DNA from: Coprobacter tertius
GTDB lineage: Bacteria; Bacteroidota; Bacteroidia; Bacteroidales; Coprobacteraceae
Direction of reading: 5' to 3'
NCBI RefSeq assembly: GCF_024330105.1
Contig: NZ_JANDHW010000008.1
Location: 1 to 64,000 of the forward strand
DNA length: 64,000 nucleotides
The notes below the pieces were generated by a model, which searched no databases, was not told the DNA's origin, and saw nothing but the letters and a program-made list of their open reading frames with translations. This document shows, piece by piece, positions 25,772 through 33,179 of the stretch. A program made the position numbers and the translations under genes. The stretch's first letter is position 1; every line of letters starts with the position of its first letter.

Positions 25772-26968
25772 TTACTTCAAATTTTCGGCTTGCGTATATA
25801 TCGCCTCATAAATCGCCTTGTCCTCATCGGTAAGCACTTTCCCGCGACGAGCCATCATACGTTCGGCAATACTGTAAAATTTGGGTAATTGCACATCGGC
25901 AAATCCAGATGTTCCTCCTTCACTAAAAGAGGCAACAAAATTACGTGGATAACCGGCTCCGTGTACGTTTACCCCTACCCCCAATACGGTAGCGGTATTG
26001 AACATACAGTTAATACCAGCTTTGGAATGATCTCCCATAATGAGGCCGCAAAACTGTAAACCGGTGCGAAGGAAACGACGGGAAGGATAATTCCAAAGTT
26101 TAATCTCACTATAATCATTTTTAAGATTCGAAGCATTTGTACCGGCACCCAAATTACACCATTCACCGATAACGGCATTTCCCAAAAATCCGTCATGCCC
26201 CTTATTCGAATAAGCCAGCATAACGACATTACTCAATTCTCCTCCGACCTTACAATACGGTCCTAAAGTAGTAGCTCCATAAATCTTAGTGCCCATTTTT
26301 ACCACAGCATGCTCACAGGCTGCAAATGGAGCCCGGATACACGATCCTTCCATAACCTCGGCATCTTTCCCGATATATACAGGACCTTCAGAAACATTCA
26401 GTACGGCACATTCTACAGTTGCACCTTTCTCTATAAATATCTTGGGTGTACCGTCAGGATAATACAAATCTCCGACAATACGGTTAGTAGGACTAATTAC
26501 AGCGGGCTTTTCATTACGGGCTATCATCAAATAATCGGCTTCGAGAGCTTCTCCGTTTTTCAGAAAAATATCGAACAAATGGTTAATCATACAAGGCTCG
26601 GCATCTGCATCTCTCATATTCCCATAATCTCCGTTACGAAACGCCTCGGGGGTTCCTCTAAATGCGATAAAAGTACCTTGATATCCTAACGATTCTCCGT
26701 GACCGAGAGCCTCTATCTCTTCCACCAATCTCTGGGAGGGACATACATTTCCCGCAATATAAAACGTCTCATCAACTTCCTTTGCTGGAAATTTCGATGC
26801 CAGATAATCTTCGGTAAGATAAGAATAATCACCGGGAAACAAGCGTTCCCATTTTTCCCGTATAGTAAATATTCCCAGTCGTATATCGGCTACCGGACGG
26901 GTAAAAGTAATAGGCAATAACTCGGCATGTGCCGTTTCCCCATCGAAAAGTACAATATTCTTACTCAT
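25772..26968 (-). CDS. GlmU-like sugar nucleotidyltransferase family protein
   Basis: This 398-residue protein of the Bacteroidetes GlmU-like family has an N-terminal nucleotidyltransferase-like half (opening NIVLFDGETAHAELLPITFT, with TRPVADIRLGIFTIREKW). A C-terminal left-handed beta-helix of hexapeptide repeats follows (about 170-330; GATVECAVLNVSEGPVYIGK, IYGATTLGPYCKVGGELSNV, GEWCNLGAGTNASNLKNDYS). The second half resembles acyltransferase trimers of sugar-1-phosphate uridylyltransferases. Substrate unknown; a role in nucleotide-sugar or envelope synthesis is inferred. It starts 21 bp after the FHA gene, with the S8 protease gene upstream, forming a probable three-gene unit. Confidence 0.85.
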   Translation of the reverse strand: MSKNIVLFDGETAHAELLPITFTRPVADIRLGIFTIREKWERLFPGDYSYLTEDYLASKFPAKEVDETFYIAGNVCPSQRLVEEIEALGHGESLGYQGTFIAFRGTPEAFRNGDYGNMRDADAEPCMINHLFDIFLKNGEALEADYLMIARNEKPAVISPTNRIVGDLYYPDGTPKIFIEKGATVECAVLNVSEGPVYIGKDAEVMEGSCIRAPFAACEHAVVKMGTKIYGATTLGPYCKVGGELSNVVMLAYSNKGHDGFLGNAVIGEWCNLGAGTNASNLKNDYSEIKLWNYPSRRFLRTGLQFCGLIMGDHSKAGINCMFNTATVLGVGVNVHGAGYPRNFVASFSEGGTSGFADVQLPKFYSIAERMMARRGKVLTDEDKAIYEAIYTQAENLK

Positions 26969-26989
26969 ATTTCTATAATATAAACAAAT

Positions 26990-27490
26990 TCAATTCTCAT
27001 TTTCCGAATCGGAAAAATATACGATAAACGTAGTCGCTCCGATTGTAACGATATCTCCGTTTGCGAGCACTACCCGTTCCTTTTTACCCAAACATTCATG
27101 GCGCAAAAAAGTTCCGCTTACACTGGGAAAATCCCGAAGCGTGTAAATCGGGATTTCGGATTTTCCGCATTTTACGTTGATTACACAATGCTGCCGGGCC
27201 ATACTTACATCACTGCTTTCAATCGGCACTTGTATTTCCGTACCTTTAGAACGACGACCGATAATATTATCTCCCAGAAAAAGAGGTAATTCCTGGCGGT
27301 AACCATACGCATTTTCCAGCACCGTAATATGTCCGTAATCAGAACCGGGAACCTCCTCGATATCTCCTACCTTTATGCTGAATTTCTTACCGCAATGAGG
27401 ACATACAAAAAATAAAGAACTCTTCTTTTCGTATCTTTCCTCATTAAAAGTTACGTAATTATCACACTTCGGACAAATGATTTTTTTCAT
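26990..27490 (-). CDS. FHA-domain protein with N-terminal zinc ribbon
   Basis: This 166-residue cytoplasmic protein has an N-terminal zinc-ribbon (CPKC at 6-9 and CPHC at 30-33, MJ0042-like) followed by a forkhead-associated domain (about 70-160). The phosphothreonine-binding residues are visible: Gly-Arg in NIIGRRSKG, Ser/Arg/His in SSDVSMARQHCVI, and the late NGDIVTIGATTF. FHA domains read threonine phosphorylation. No Ser/Thr kinase lies in the window. A -7-like box is at 27520..27513. The gene sits between the S8 protease and the nucleotidyltransferase genes. Confidence 0.88.
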   Translation of the reverse strand: MKKIICPKCDNYVTFNEERYEKKSSLFFVCPHCGKKFSIKVGDIEEVPGSDYGHITVLENAYGYRQELPLFLGDNIIGRRSKGTEIQVPIESSDVSMARQHCVINVKCGKSEIPIYTLRDFPSVSGTFLRHECLGKKERVVLANGDIVTIGATTFIVYFSDSENEN

Positions 27491-27512
27491 CTTTATTAAT
27501 TATTCTCTGTGT

Positions 27513-27520
27513 CAAAAATA
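27513..27520 (-). promoter_or_regulatory. Candidate -7 box of the FHA gene
   Basis: The minus strand reads TATTTTTG, 22 nt before the FHA start codon. A TTTG lies 23 nt further upstream (27547..27544), wider than the usual spacing. Confidence 0.35.
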
Positions 27521-27577
27521 AAATATATTCCCGATAACGACAACAAAATACGATACGAGAGATTTGCAAAAAAGAGA

Positions 27578-29197
27578 TCAACGTCCCTTTTTATACATTC
27601 CATTTGCCAATTTTACCGCTTTCATCGCGTTTACAATACCCCCCGACACACAAAGTTCATTATAACGGGTTATTTCTCCCGTACCCGGACTCACAACCTC
27701 CCGATCGATCTTTATGACACTCTCCATAAGTATATCTCGAACCTGTACAGCAGTAAGTTTCGGGAAATAATGACGTATCATAGCCGCTATACCGGCAACT
27801 ACCGGAGATGCTACACTCGTTCCCGAAGAAGAAACATAGCTGTTATCCGGTGCAATCGACCATATACCGGCTCCCGGAGCAAATACATCGACTGTTTTTT
27901 TACCGTAGTTCGAAAAAATACAAGGATTACCTTCTACATCCGAAGCACCCACACAAAGCATATTCCCCAAACGTGCACCATTAATATCGGTCCCGTACGG
28001 ATAGAACAGAATTTCATCCCTGTCGATTCCATTATTTCCGGAAGCTTGTATAAGCAAAACATCATGATCAGCAGCATATCTTAACGCCTCATCGACCATC
28101 TCTTTATGAGGAGATATCATTTTACCGAAACTCATATTAACTACTTTAGCACCATTATCCACCGCATAATAGATTGCCGATGCCACATCCTTGTCATATT
28201 CATCGCCACGCGGGATAGCCCTTATAGCCATTATTCGCGCTTCGGGATATACTCCTACCATACCGTTCCCTTCATTTTCTTGCGCAGCAATAACTCCTCC
28301 CACAAATGTCCCATGGTCGAAAAAGCCAGCCATAAGATCGGTATTCCCGTAAAAACGGTCTTCCGAATTATTTATATCATCTCCTACCTGATGCCTTAAA
28401 TCAGTTCCGCTATCGAGATTTTTCTTAAACTCTTGCGCTTCCTTCAAGCTCGAATTCATCTGCTTCATTAAATCGTTCCAGTTTCCACTATACTGCATTT
28501 CAGCAATATCTCCCGACACGGTTTTCATTGCTTCTGAAAAATCATTACCGGATACTTTCAACTTCAAAACATCTGCGACGGTTAAAGATTTACTATCGGG
28601 ATACTCCACACGAGCTACACTGTCGATATATACATAAGAAGGCAAGACCCCAGTTGCATGTTCTAATATTTTAAAAAACACATCCGACTGTGAGTCTTCC
28701 ATCATTTTCAAATAGTATTCGTATTCGGCAGAAGCATTAGCCAACGACGCCGAATCGGTCGGATAATCTTTATACTTGGGATATAATCTTCTGAATTCCC
28801 TAAACTCCTGAGCCCCGGCTTCAACAACATTGAAAGTATCGTTTTTAGCCCCGAGAAAATTCCATCCATGTATGTCGTCTATATATCCGTTGCCATCATT
28901 ATCTTTTCCGTCGGGTATTTCCTTTATATTTACCCAAAACGAGGGTTTGAGATAAGTATGTGTAGTATCGGTTCCCGAATCGATTACCCCGACAATAATC
29001 GGTTGTCGAGATGGTTTACGATGTTTCTTCAACCACTCGAGAGCACGTGTCGCATCGGTACCAACAACCGTATCGTTATACATTAATTGCCAATTGACAA
29101 GACTTGCTTTATCCTGTGCCGATAAAAAACAGATCATCGGTAAATAAACGACGAAAAAGATAACTGTTCTTTTCCAAAAACGTTTTATCATAGCCAT
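27578..29197 (-). CDS. Secreted subtilisin-like (S8) serine protease with a large insertion
   Basis: This 539-residue protein has a signal peptide (about 1-27, ending LSAQ). The S8 catalytic triad is complete: Asp73 in VGVIDSGTDTTH, His295 in DHGTFVGGVIAAQ and Ser461 in SSGTSVASPVVAGIA, with the oxyanion Asn in QASGNNG (about 388). The Asp-His spacing is about 220 residues, against a few dozen in subtilisin. The inserted segment (about 85-285) is mostly helical and charged. An alternative start at Met3 would make no difference. Periplasmic or surface proteolysis is inferred; the substrate is unknown. Confidence 0.93.
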   Translation of the reverse strand: MAMIKRFWKRTVIFFVVYLPMICFLSAQDKASLVNWQLMYNDTVVGTDATRALEWLKKHRKPSRQPIIVGVIDSGTDTTHTYLKPSFWVNIKEIPDGKDNDGNGYIDDIHGWNFLGAKNDTFNVVEAGAQEFREFRRLYPKYKDYPTDSASLANASAEYEYYLKMMEDSQSDVFFKILEHATGVLPSYVYIDSVARVEYPDSKSLTVADVLKLKVSGNDFSEAMKTVSGDIAEMQYSGNWNDLMKQMNSSLKEAQEFKKNLDSGTDLRHQVGDDINNSEDRFYGNTDLMAGFFDHGTFVGGVIAAQENEGNGMVGVYPEARIMAIRAIPRGDEYDKDVASAIYYAVDNGAKVVNMSFGKMISPHKEMVDEALRYAADHDVLLIQASGNNGIDRDEILFYPYGTDINGARLGNMLCVGASDVEGNPCIFSNYGKKTVDVFAPGAGIWSIAPDNSYVSSSGTSVASPVVAGIAAMIRHYFPKLTAVQVRDILMESVIKIDREVVSPGTGEITRYNELCVSGGIVNAMKAVKLANGMYKKGR

Positions 29198-29241
29198 ATA
29201 TATCTATGAAATTATAAATGTAAGATTCGCAATTGAAAAAA

Positions 29242-29249
29242 CAAAAGTA
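29242..29249 (-). promoter_or_regulatory. Candidate -7 box of the S8 protease gene
   Basis: The minus strand reads TACTTTTG, matching TAnnTTTG, 44 nt before the ATG. No exact TTTG -33 box is present at 19-21 nt. Confidence 0.35.
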
Positions 29250-29407
29250 GTATAATTTATGGGTTCGATACTTCGAAAAAAGCGTAAATCTCGAAAATGA
29301 AGGCCATAATCAACAGACAATACATAAATATCACGGCTTTTTAATGAAAAATAAAACTGTATATCCCGATTACTTTGTAATTTTGTAATTGAAATTTCTG
29401 TAGAATA

Positions 29408-30151
29408 ATGATAAAAGAAGCTATTAAAAAGTATAACATCAGCCATTCTCAGTCTATAAAATCATTAAAAGCTGTACTTATTGATATGGATGGTGTCTTA
29501 TACGATTCGATGAAAAATCATGCCAAATCATGGTATGTAACGATGCAATCGCAAGGGATAAACAGTACCGAAGATGAATTTTATATGTATGAAGGACGTA
29601 CTGGAGCCTCTACGATCAACCTGCTTTTCGAAAGGGAAAAAGGCCGGAAAGCGACCGAACAAGAAAAAAAAGACATTTACCGGTTAAAGACAGAGAATTT
29701 CTGCCGCTTTCCCCCGGCTCCCCCGATGCCCGGAGCATTGGATTTTCTTGAAAACGTAAAGTCAAAGGGAATTACTCCGGTCCTGGTAACAGGTTCGGGA
29801 CAAGTTTCGTTACTCGAAAAACTCAACCATGATTATCATGGAATTTTCACCCCCAACCATATGGTTACCGCATTCGATGTAAAACACGGAAAACCGAACC
29901 CCGAACCCTATCTTATGGGATTAAAAAAAGCAGGTGTAACAGCATCTGAAGCAATTGTAGTTGAAAACGCGCCACTAGGGGTAGAAGCCGGAGTCGCAGC
30001 CGGCATATTTACGGTTGCCGTAAATACCGGACCTCTATCCGACCAGATTTTGCTCGATGCAGGAGCCGATTTATTATTGCCTTCGATGCAAAAACTGGCC
30101 GATTATTTCGATGAACTATTCAACGCGATAAAAGACTCTGAAAATCATTAA
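29408..30151 (+). CDS. HAD-family phosphatase, beta-phosphoglucomutase-like
   Basis: This 247-residue HAD hydrolase of subfamily IA has the nucleophile motif LIDMDGVLYDS (Asp26, Asp28), a helical cap, motif II LVTGSG (Thr/Ser), Lys in KHGKPNPEPYLMG and the acidic motif IVVENAPLGVEAG. It probably acts on a small sugar phosphate or related phosphomonoester. The gene is 18 bp before aroB on the same strand, and TAATTTTG at 29378-29385 is a possible shared -7 box. Substrate unknown. Confidence 0.88.
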   Translation: MIKEAIKKYNISHSQSIKSLKAVLIDMDGVLYDSMKNHAKSWYVTMQSQGINSTEDEFYMYEGRTGASTINLLFEREKGRKATEQEKKDIYRLKTENFCRFPPAPPMPGALDFLENVKSKGITPVLVTGSGQVSLLEKLNHDYHGIFTPNHMVTAFDVKHGKPNPEPYLMGLKKAGVTASEAIVVENAPLGVEAGVAAGIFTVAVNTGPLSDQILLDAGADLLLPSMQKLADYFDELFNAIKDSENH

Positions 30152-30169
30152 TTACTTAAAAGAAAACGA

Positions 30170-31228
30170 ATGTCACAAGCAATCTTATTTACCCGGCATG
30201 TAAACAAAACGGTCGATGAAGCATTATCGCAATACAATTACGACAAACTCTTCGTACTTACCGACACCAATACCCGGCAATACGCATTACCTTTACTCGG
30301 GGACAGTAAGGCGATAAAAGACGCAACGGTCATAACAATAGAGGCTGACGATACACATAAAAATATCGATACTTTATGCGCCGTGTGGCTCGAGCTTAGT
30401 ACACGACATGCCACCCGTAAATCTTTCCTAATCAATCTCGGGGGAGGTATGGTTACCGATTTGGGAGGATTTGCCGCATCTACTTTCAAACGGGGAATAC
30501 GCTACATAAATATACCTACGACTTTATTAGGAGCCATAGATGCAGCAGTAGGAGGAAAAACAGGAATCAATTTCAACGGTTTGAAAAATGAAATAGGAGC
30601 ATTCAATCCGGCTCTTGCCGTGATTATTTCAACCCGTTTCTTTGCTACTCTGTCCCGTGAAAACTTACTATCGGGATATGCCGAAATGCTGAAACACGGG
30701 CTTATCAGTAATCCGGCTATATACAACAAACTGCTCGATGGAGATTTGTCTACGCCTGATCTCGACCAAATGCTTCAACTAATCAAAGAATCGGTTAATG
30801 TAAAAGAAGAAATCGTAAAAAACGATCCTTTCGAGAAAAATATCAGAAAATCGCTTAATCTGGGACATACCGTCGGACACGCATTCGAGAGTCTTTCCCA
30901 CGAACGCAAGAAACCTGTCGCTCACGGCTATGCTGTTGCTTGGGGACTGATTTGCGAATTACTAATCTCTCACTTTCAAGTACAATTTCCAATCGATACC
31001 ATACGTCAATTGGCCCGGTTTGTTTATGAAAATTACGGAGCCTTTCCCATAACCTGTGATGATTACGACCACTTATACGAACTCATGACTCACGATAAAA
31101 AAAATGACTCCGAAGCGGTAAATTTCACTTTACTGGCCGACATCGGCGATGTAAAAATAAACCAAACAGCCAACAGAAGTGAAATCGGAATTGCATTCGA
31201 TCTCTATCGAGAATTATTTCACATGTAA
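30170..31228 (+). CDS. aroB: 3-dehydroquinate synthase AroB
   Basis: AroB is the NAD-dependent enzyme converting DAHP to 3-dehydroquinate in the shikimate pathway. At 352 residues it is of normal length. The NAD loop GGGMVTDLGG (91-100), the PTTLLGAIDAAVGGKTGIN segment with catalytic lysine, AEMLKHGL, and the zinc-ligand motif GHTVGHAFES are all present. It is co-oriented and 18 bp downstream of the HAD phosphatase gene. Confidence 0.96.
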   Translation: MSQAILFTRHVNKTVDEALSQYNYDKLFVLTDTNTRQYALPLLGDSKAIKDATVITIEADDTHKNIDTLCAVWLELSTRHATRKSFLINLGGGMVTDLGGFAASTFKRGIRYINIPTTLLGAIDAAVGGKTGINFNGLKNEIGAFNPALAVIISTRFFATLSRENLLSGYAEMLKHGLISNPAIYNKLLDGDLSTPDLDQMLQLIKESVNVKEEIVKNDPFEKNIRKSLNLGHTVGHAFESLSHERKKPVAHGYAVAWGLICELLISHFQVQFPIDTIRQLARFVYENYGAFPITCDDYDHLYELMTHDKKNDSEAVNFTLLADIGDVKINQTANRSEIGIAFDLYRELFHM

Positions 31229-31294
31229 CCTATTCATTTACAATTAAGATAAAACAGAGCACCTAATTTCACTCAAAAAAATACATTATAAAAT

Positions 31295-31325
31295 TTTGAA
31301 GGAATTACAAAAAGTATTACTTTTG
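31295..31325 (+). promoter_or_regulatory. Promoter of tRNA-Pro
   Basis: TTTG at 31295-31298 and TACTTTTG at 31318-31325 are separated by 19 nt, an exact match to the Bacteroides sigma-A promoter form. The -7 box ends 13 nt before the tRNA. Confidence 0.8.
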
Positions 31326-31338
31326 CAACACAATTAAT

Positions 31339-31413
31339 CGGGGCGTAGCTCAGTCCGGTTAGAGTACACGTCTGGGGGGCGTGTGGTCGCTGGTTCGAAT
31401 CCAGTCACCCCGA
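31339..31413 (+). tRNA. tRNA-Pro (GGG)
   Basis: This 75-nt cloverleaf starts with C1, pairing G72 as is usual in bacterial tRNA-Pro. The anticodon arm is CACGT/GCGTG with loop CTGGGGG and anticodon GGG (31374-31376). The T arm has CTGGTTCGAATCCAG and the discriminator is A at 31413, with CCA not encoded. Position 6-67 of the acceptor stem appears as a C-A mismatch. A strong promoter and terminator flank it. Confidence 0.95.
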
Positions 31414-31422
31414 CTGGTAAAT

Positions 31423-31455
31423 AAAAGGAGTTAAGTTTTTCTTAACTCCTTTTTT
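31423..31455 (+). terminator. Terminator of tRNA-Pro
   Basis: A perfect 13-bp stem (31423-31435 with 31441-31453) has a 5-T loop, and its right arm runs into TTTTTT. Confidence 0.88.
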
Positions 31456-31628
31456 ATTTGCAATACCTTACAGATCTACAACATTTTCATTGCTACAACG
31501 ATTCTATAACAGATAAAAATGAAAAATAGAATCAATCATCCTTCCTTTGTTTATATACTGTTTCACCCATTTACCTTTATATAATAAAGGATTCCGCTTA
31601 TCTCTCATTGAACAAACATAAATTTTAT

Positions 31629-32237
31629 ATGATATACGGATATATTAGAGTAAGCAGCGATAAACAGACAGTAGAAAACCAACGTTTCGAAATCGGTAAT
31701 TTCTGTGAACGTGAAAAAATGAAAATCGATGGCTGGATTGAAGAAACCATTAGTGGAACTAAATCCTACAATAAAAGGGAATTGGGAAAACTCTTGAAAA
31801 AAGTGCAAAAGAACGACCTTATCATCTGTGCTGAACTATCACGTCTTGGAAGAAACCTTTTTATGATAATGGAAATCCTTAATCTTTGCATGAATAAGGA
31901 ATGTAAGGTTTGGACTATTAAAGACAATTATCGTTTAGGGGAAGATATTCAAAGTAAAGTCTTGGCTTTTGCTTTTGGCTTATCTGCTGAAATTGAACGT
32001 AACTTAATTAGCCAACGCACCAAAGAAGCATTATCAAGAAAAAAAGCCGAAGGAATAATATTAGGAAGACCGAAAGGTAAAAAGAGTTCTCCTGAAAAAT
32101 ATAAGCTACATAATAAAAAAACTCTTATACAAGAATTATTAAAAGCAAAAGTATCACAACGCAAAATAGCCAAAATTTGCCATGTTGATAGAAATACATT
32201 AGCTCGTTACATTAAAAATTTTTTAGTAGAATATTAA
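31629..32237 (+). CDS. Mpi-type serine DNA invertase
   Basis: This 202-residue small serine recombinase has the catalytic Ser in GYIRVSSDKQ (Ser about 9), the arginine-bearing ELSRLGRN motif, a long helix (IQSKVLAFAFGLSAEIERNL), and a C-terminal helix-turn-helix (VSQRKIAKICHVDRNTLARY). The sequence pattern (QTVENQRFEI, WIEETISGTK, WTIKDNYRLG) is that of the Mpi family of Bacteroides, which inverts DNA between inverted repeats. The ATG at 31629 is chosen because family members start at MIYGYIRVS; a TTG at 31608 is also in frame. Its stop overlaps the silent specificity cassette as TAATG. It lies just outside the invertible segment and is the obvious candidate to invert it. Confidence 0.93.
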   Translation: MIYGYIRVSSDKQTVENQRFEIGNFCEREKMKIDGWIEETISGTKSYNKRELGKLLKKVQKNDLIICAELSRLGRNLFMIMEILNLCMNKECKVWTIKDNYRLGEDIQSKVLAFAFGLSAEIERNLISQRTKEALSRKKAEGIILGRPKGKKSSPEKYKLHNKKTLIQELLKAKVSQRKIAKICHVDRNTLARYIKNFLVEY

Positions 32238-33130
32238 TGAGCGTTTTCGTGCAGCAAAGTGGGTCGTTTTGTAATTTTTCTAACAGCGATTGTTGGGTAA
32301 TCTTATCGCCAATAGAACAAAGCATAAAGCGCAAGATCGAAGCTGTGGGTACGCCACTCAAAGATTGGGATATACAAATTAACTACGGAATAAAAACTGG
32401 CTACAATGATGCCTTTATCATTGATACAGTCAAAAGAGAAGAAATCCTTACCAATTGTCAGACAGAAGATGAATATAAAAGAACAGCTGAAATTATACGA
32501 CCTATTCTGCGAGGCAGGGACATAAAACGTTACGGATATAATTGGGCAAATCTTTGGTTAATATACATTCCTTGGCATTTTCCATATCAATTTGAGGAAT
32601 CTATAACAGGTGCTTCTGAAAAAGCAGAAAAAGCTTTCAAAGAACAATATCCAGCTGTATATAATCACATGCTGCAATATAAAGACCCACTTTCGAAACG
32701 TAACAAAGCTGAAACTGAAATACGTTATGAGTGGTATGCTATGCAACGTTGGGGGGCCAAGTATTGGGAGGATTTTTTCAAGCCAAAAATATGTTGGAAA
32801 GCAGTTGGTCGAAATCTGGCATTTGCATTAGTTGATTCAGGCATATTCCTAACAGCACCTGCAAGCTTTATTTCAGCAGGAAAGTACAATGAAATTATTT
32901 TATCTTATCTCTGCAGCAAAGTTGGGACTTATTATATATACAAAAATAGTGATACAACGGGATCCGGAGACATTATGCTTAATATACAATCTCTTACTAA
33001 ATTTCCAATACCCCAAAATATAACTATTCCTCTTAATCTGTCTAAAGAAGAAACAGATGATTTTATATTTATTTCTTACGGTTTTTCTAAAGAAGAAATT
33101 TTATATATAGAAAGTAATATTAAAAAATGA
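32237..33130 (+). CDS. Silent specificity-domain cassette of the type IIG enzyme
   Basis: This 297-codon frame encodes only the C-terminal target-recognition portion found in the enzyme at 33180-36923, in opposite orientation. It shares SVFVQQSGSF and following residues exactly through the 142-bp repeat, then diverges (NYGIKTGYNDAFIIDT against YRGVLTGYNEAFIIST). It matches exactly again over EIIRPILRGRDIKRYGYNWA, then is unrelated except for FFKPKI. It lacks methylase and nuclease domains and a promoter of its own. The apparent ATG arises from one base outside the repeat and overlaps the invertase stop (TAATG), so low-level coupled translation cannot be excluded. It is best read as a storage cassette. 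Confidence 0.88.
   Translation: MSVFVQQSGSFCNFSNSDCWVILSPIEQSIKRKIEAVGTPLKDWDIQINYGIKTGYNDAFIIDTVKREEILTNCQTEDEYKRTAEIIRPILRGRDIKRYGYNWANLWLIYIPWHFPYQFEESITGASEKAEKAFKEQYPAVYNHMLQYKDPLSKRNKAETEIRYEWYAMQRWGAKYWEDFFKPKICWKAVGRNLAFALVDSGIFLTAPASFISAGKYNEIILSYLCSKVGTYYIYKNSDTTGSGDIMLNIQSLTKFPIPQNITIPLNLSKEETDDFIFISYGFSKEEILYIESNIKK
32238..32379 (+). repeat. Inverted repeat IR1, left copy
   Basis: These 142 bp are identical, base for base, to the reverse complement of 33919-34060. The repeat begins with TGAGCGTTTTCG just after the invertase stop and ends with GATATACAAAT. Confidence 0.95.
32486..32547 (+). repeat. Inverted repeat IR2, left copy
   Basis: These 62 bp are identical to the reverse complement of 33751-33812 and encode the AEIIRPILRGRDIKRYGYNW motif. 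They are separated from IR1 by 106 bp in both copies; those 106 bp have diverged at many synonymous sites. Confidence 0.95.
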
Positions 33131-33179
33131 AACTATGTAAGATATAATGCTTCCCATGTCTGACACATTCTTATTTATT

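Noticed and set aside
32237-33130. Independent type I specificity subunit (HsdS)
   Set aside because: Sequence and repeats match the C-terminus of the adjacent type IIG enzyme; no HsdM or HsdR genes are present.
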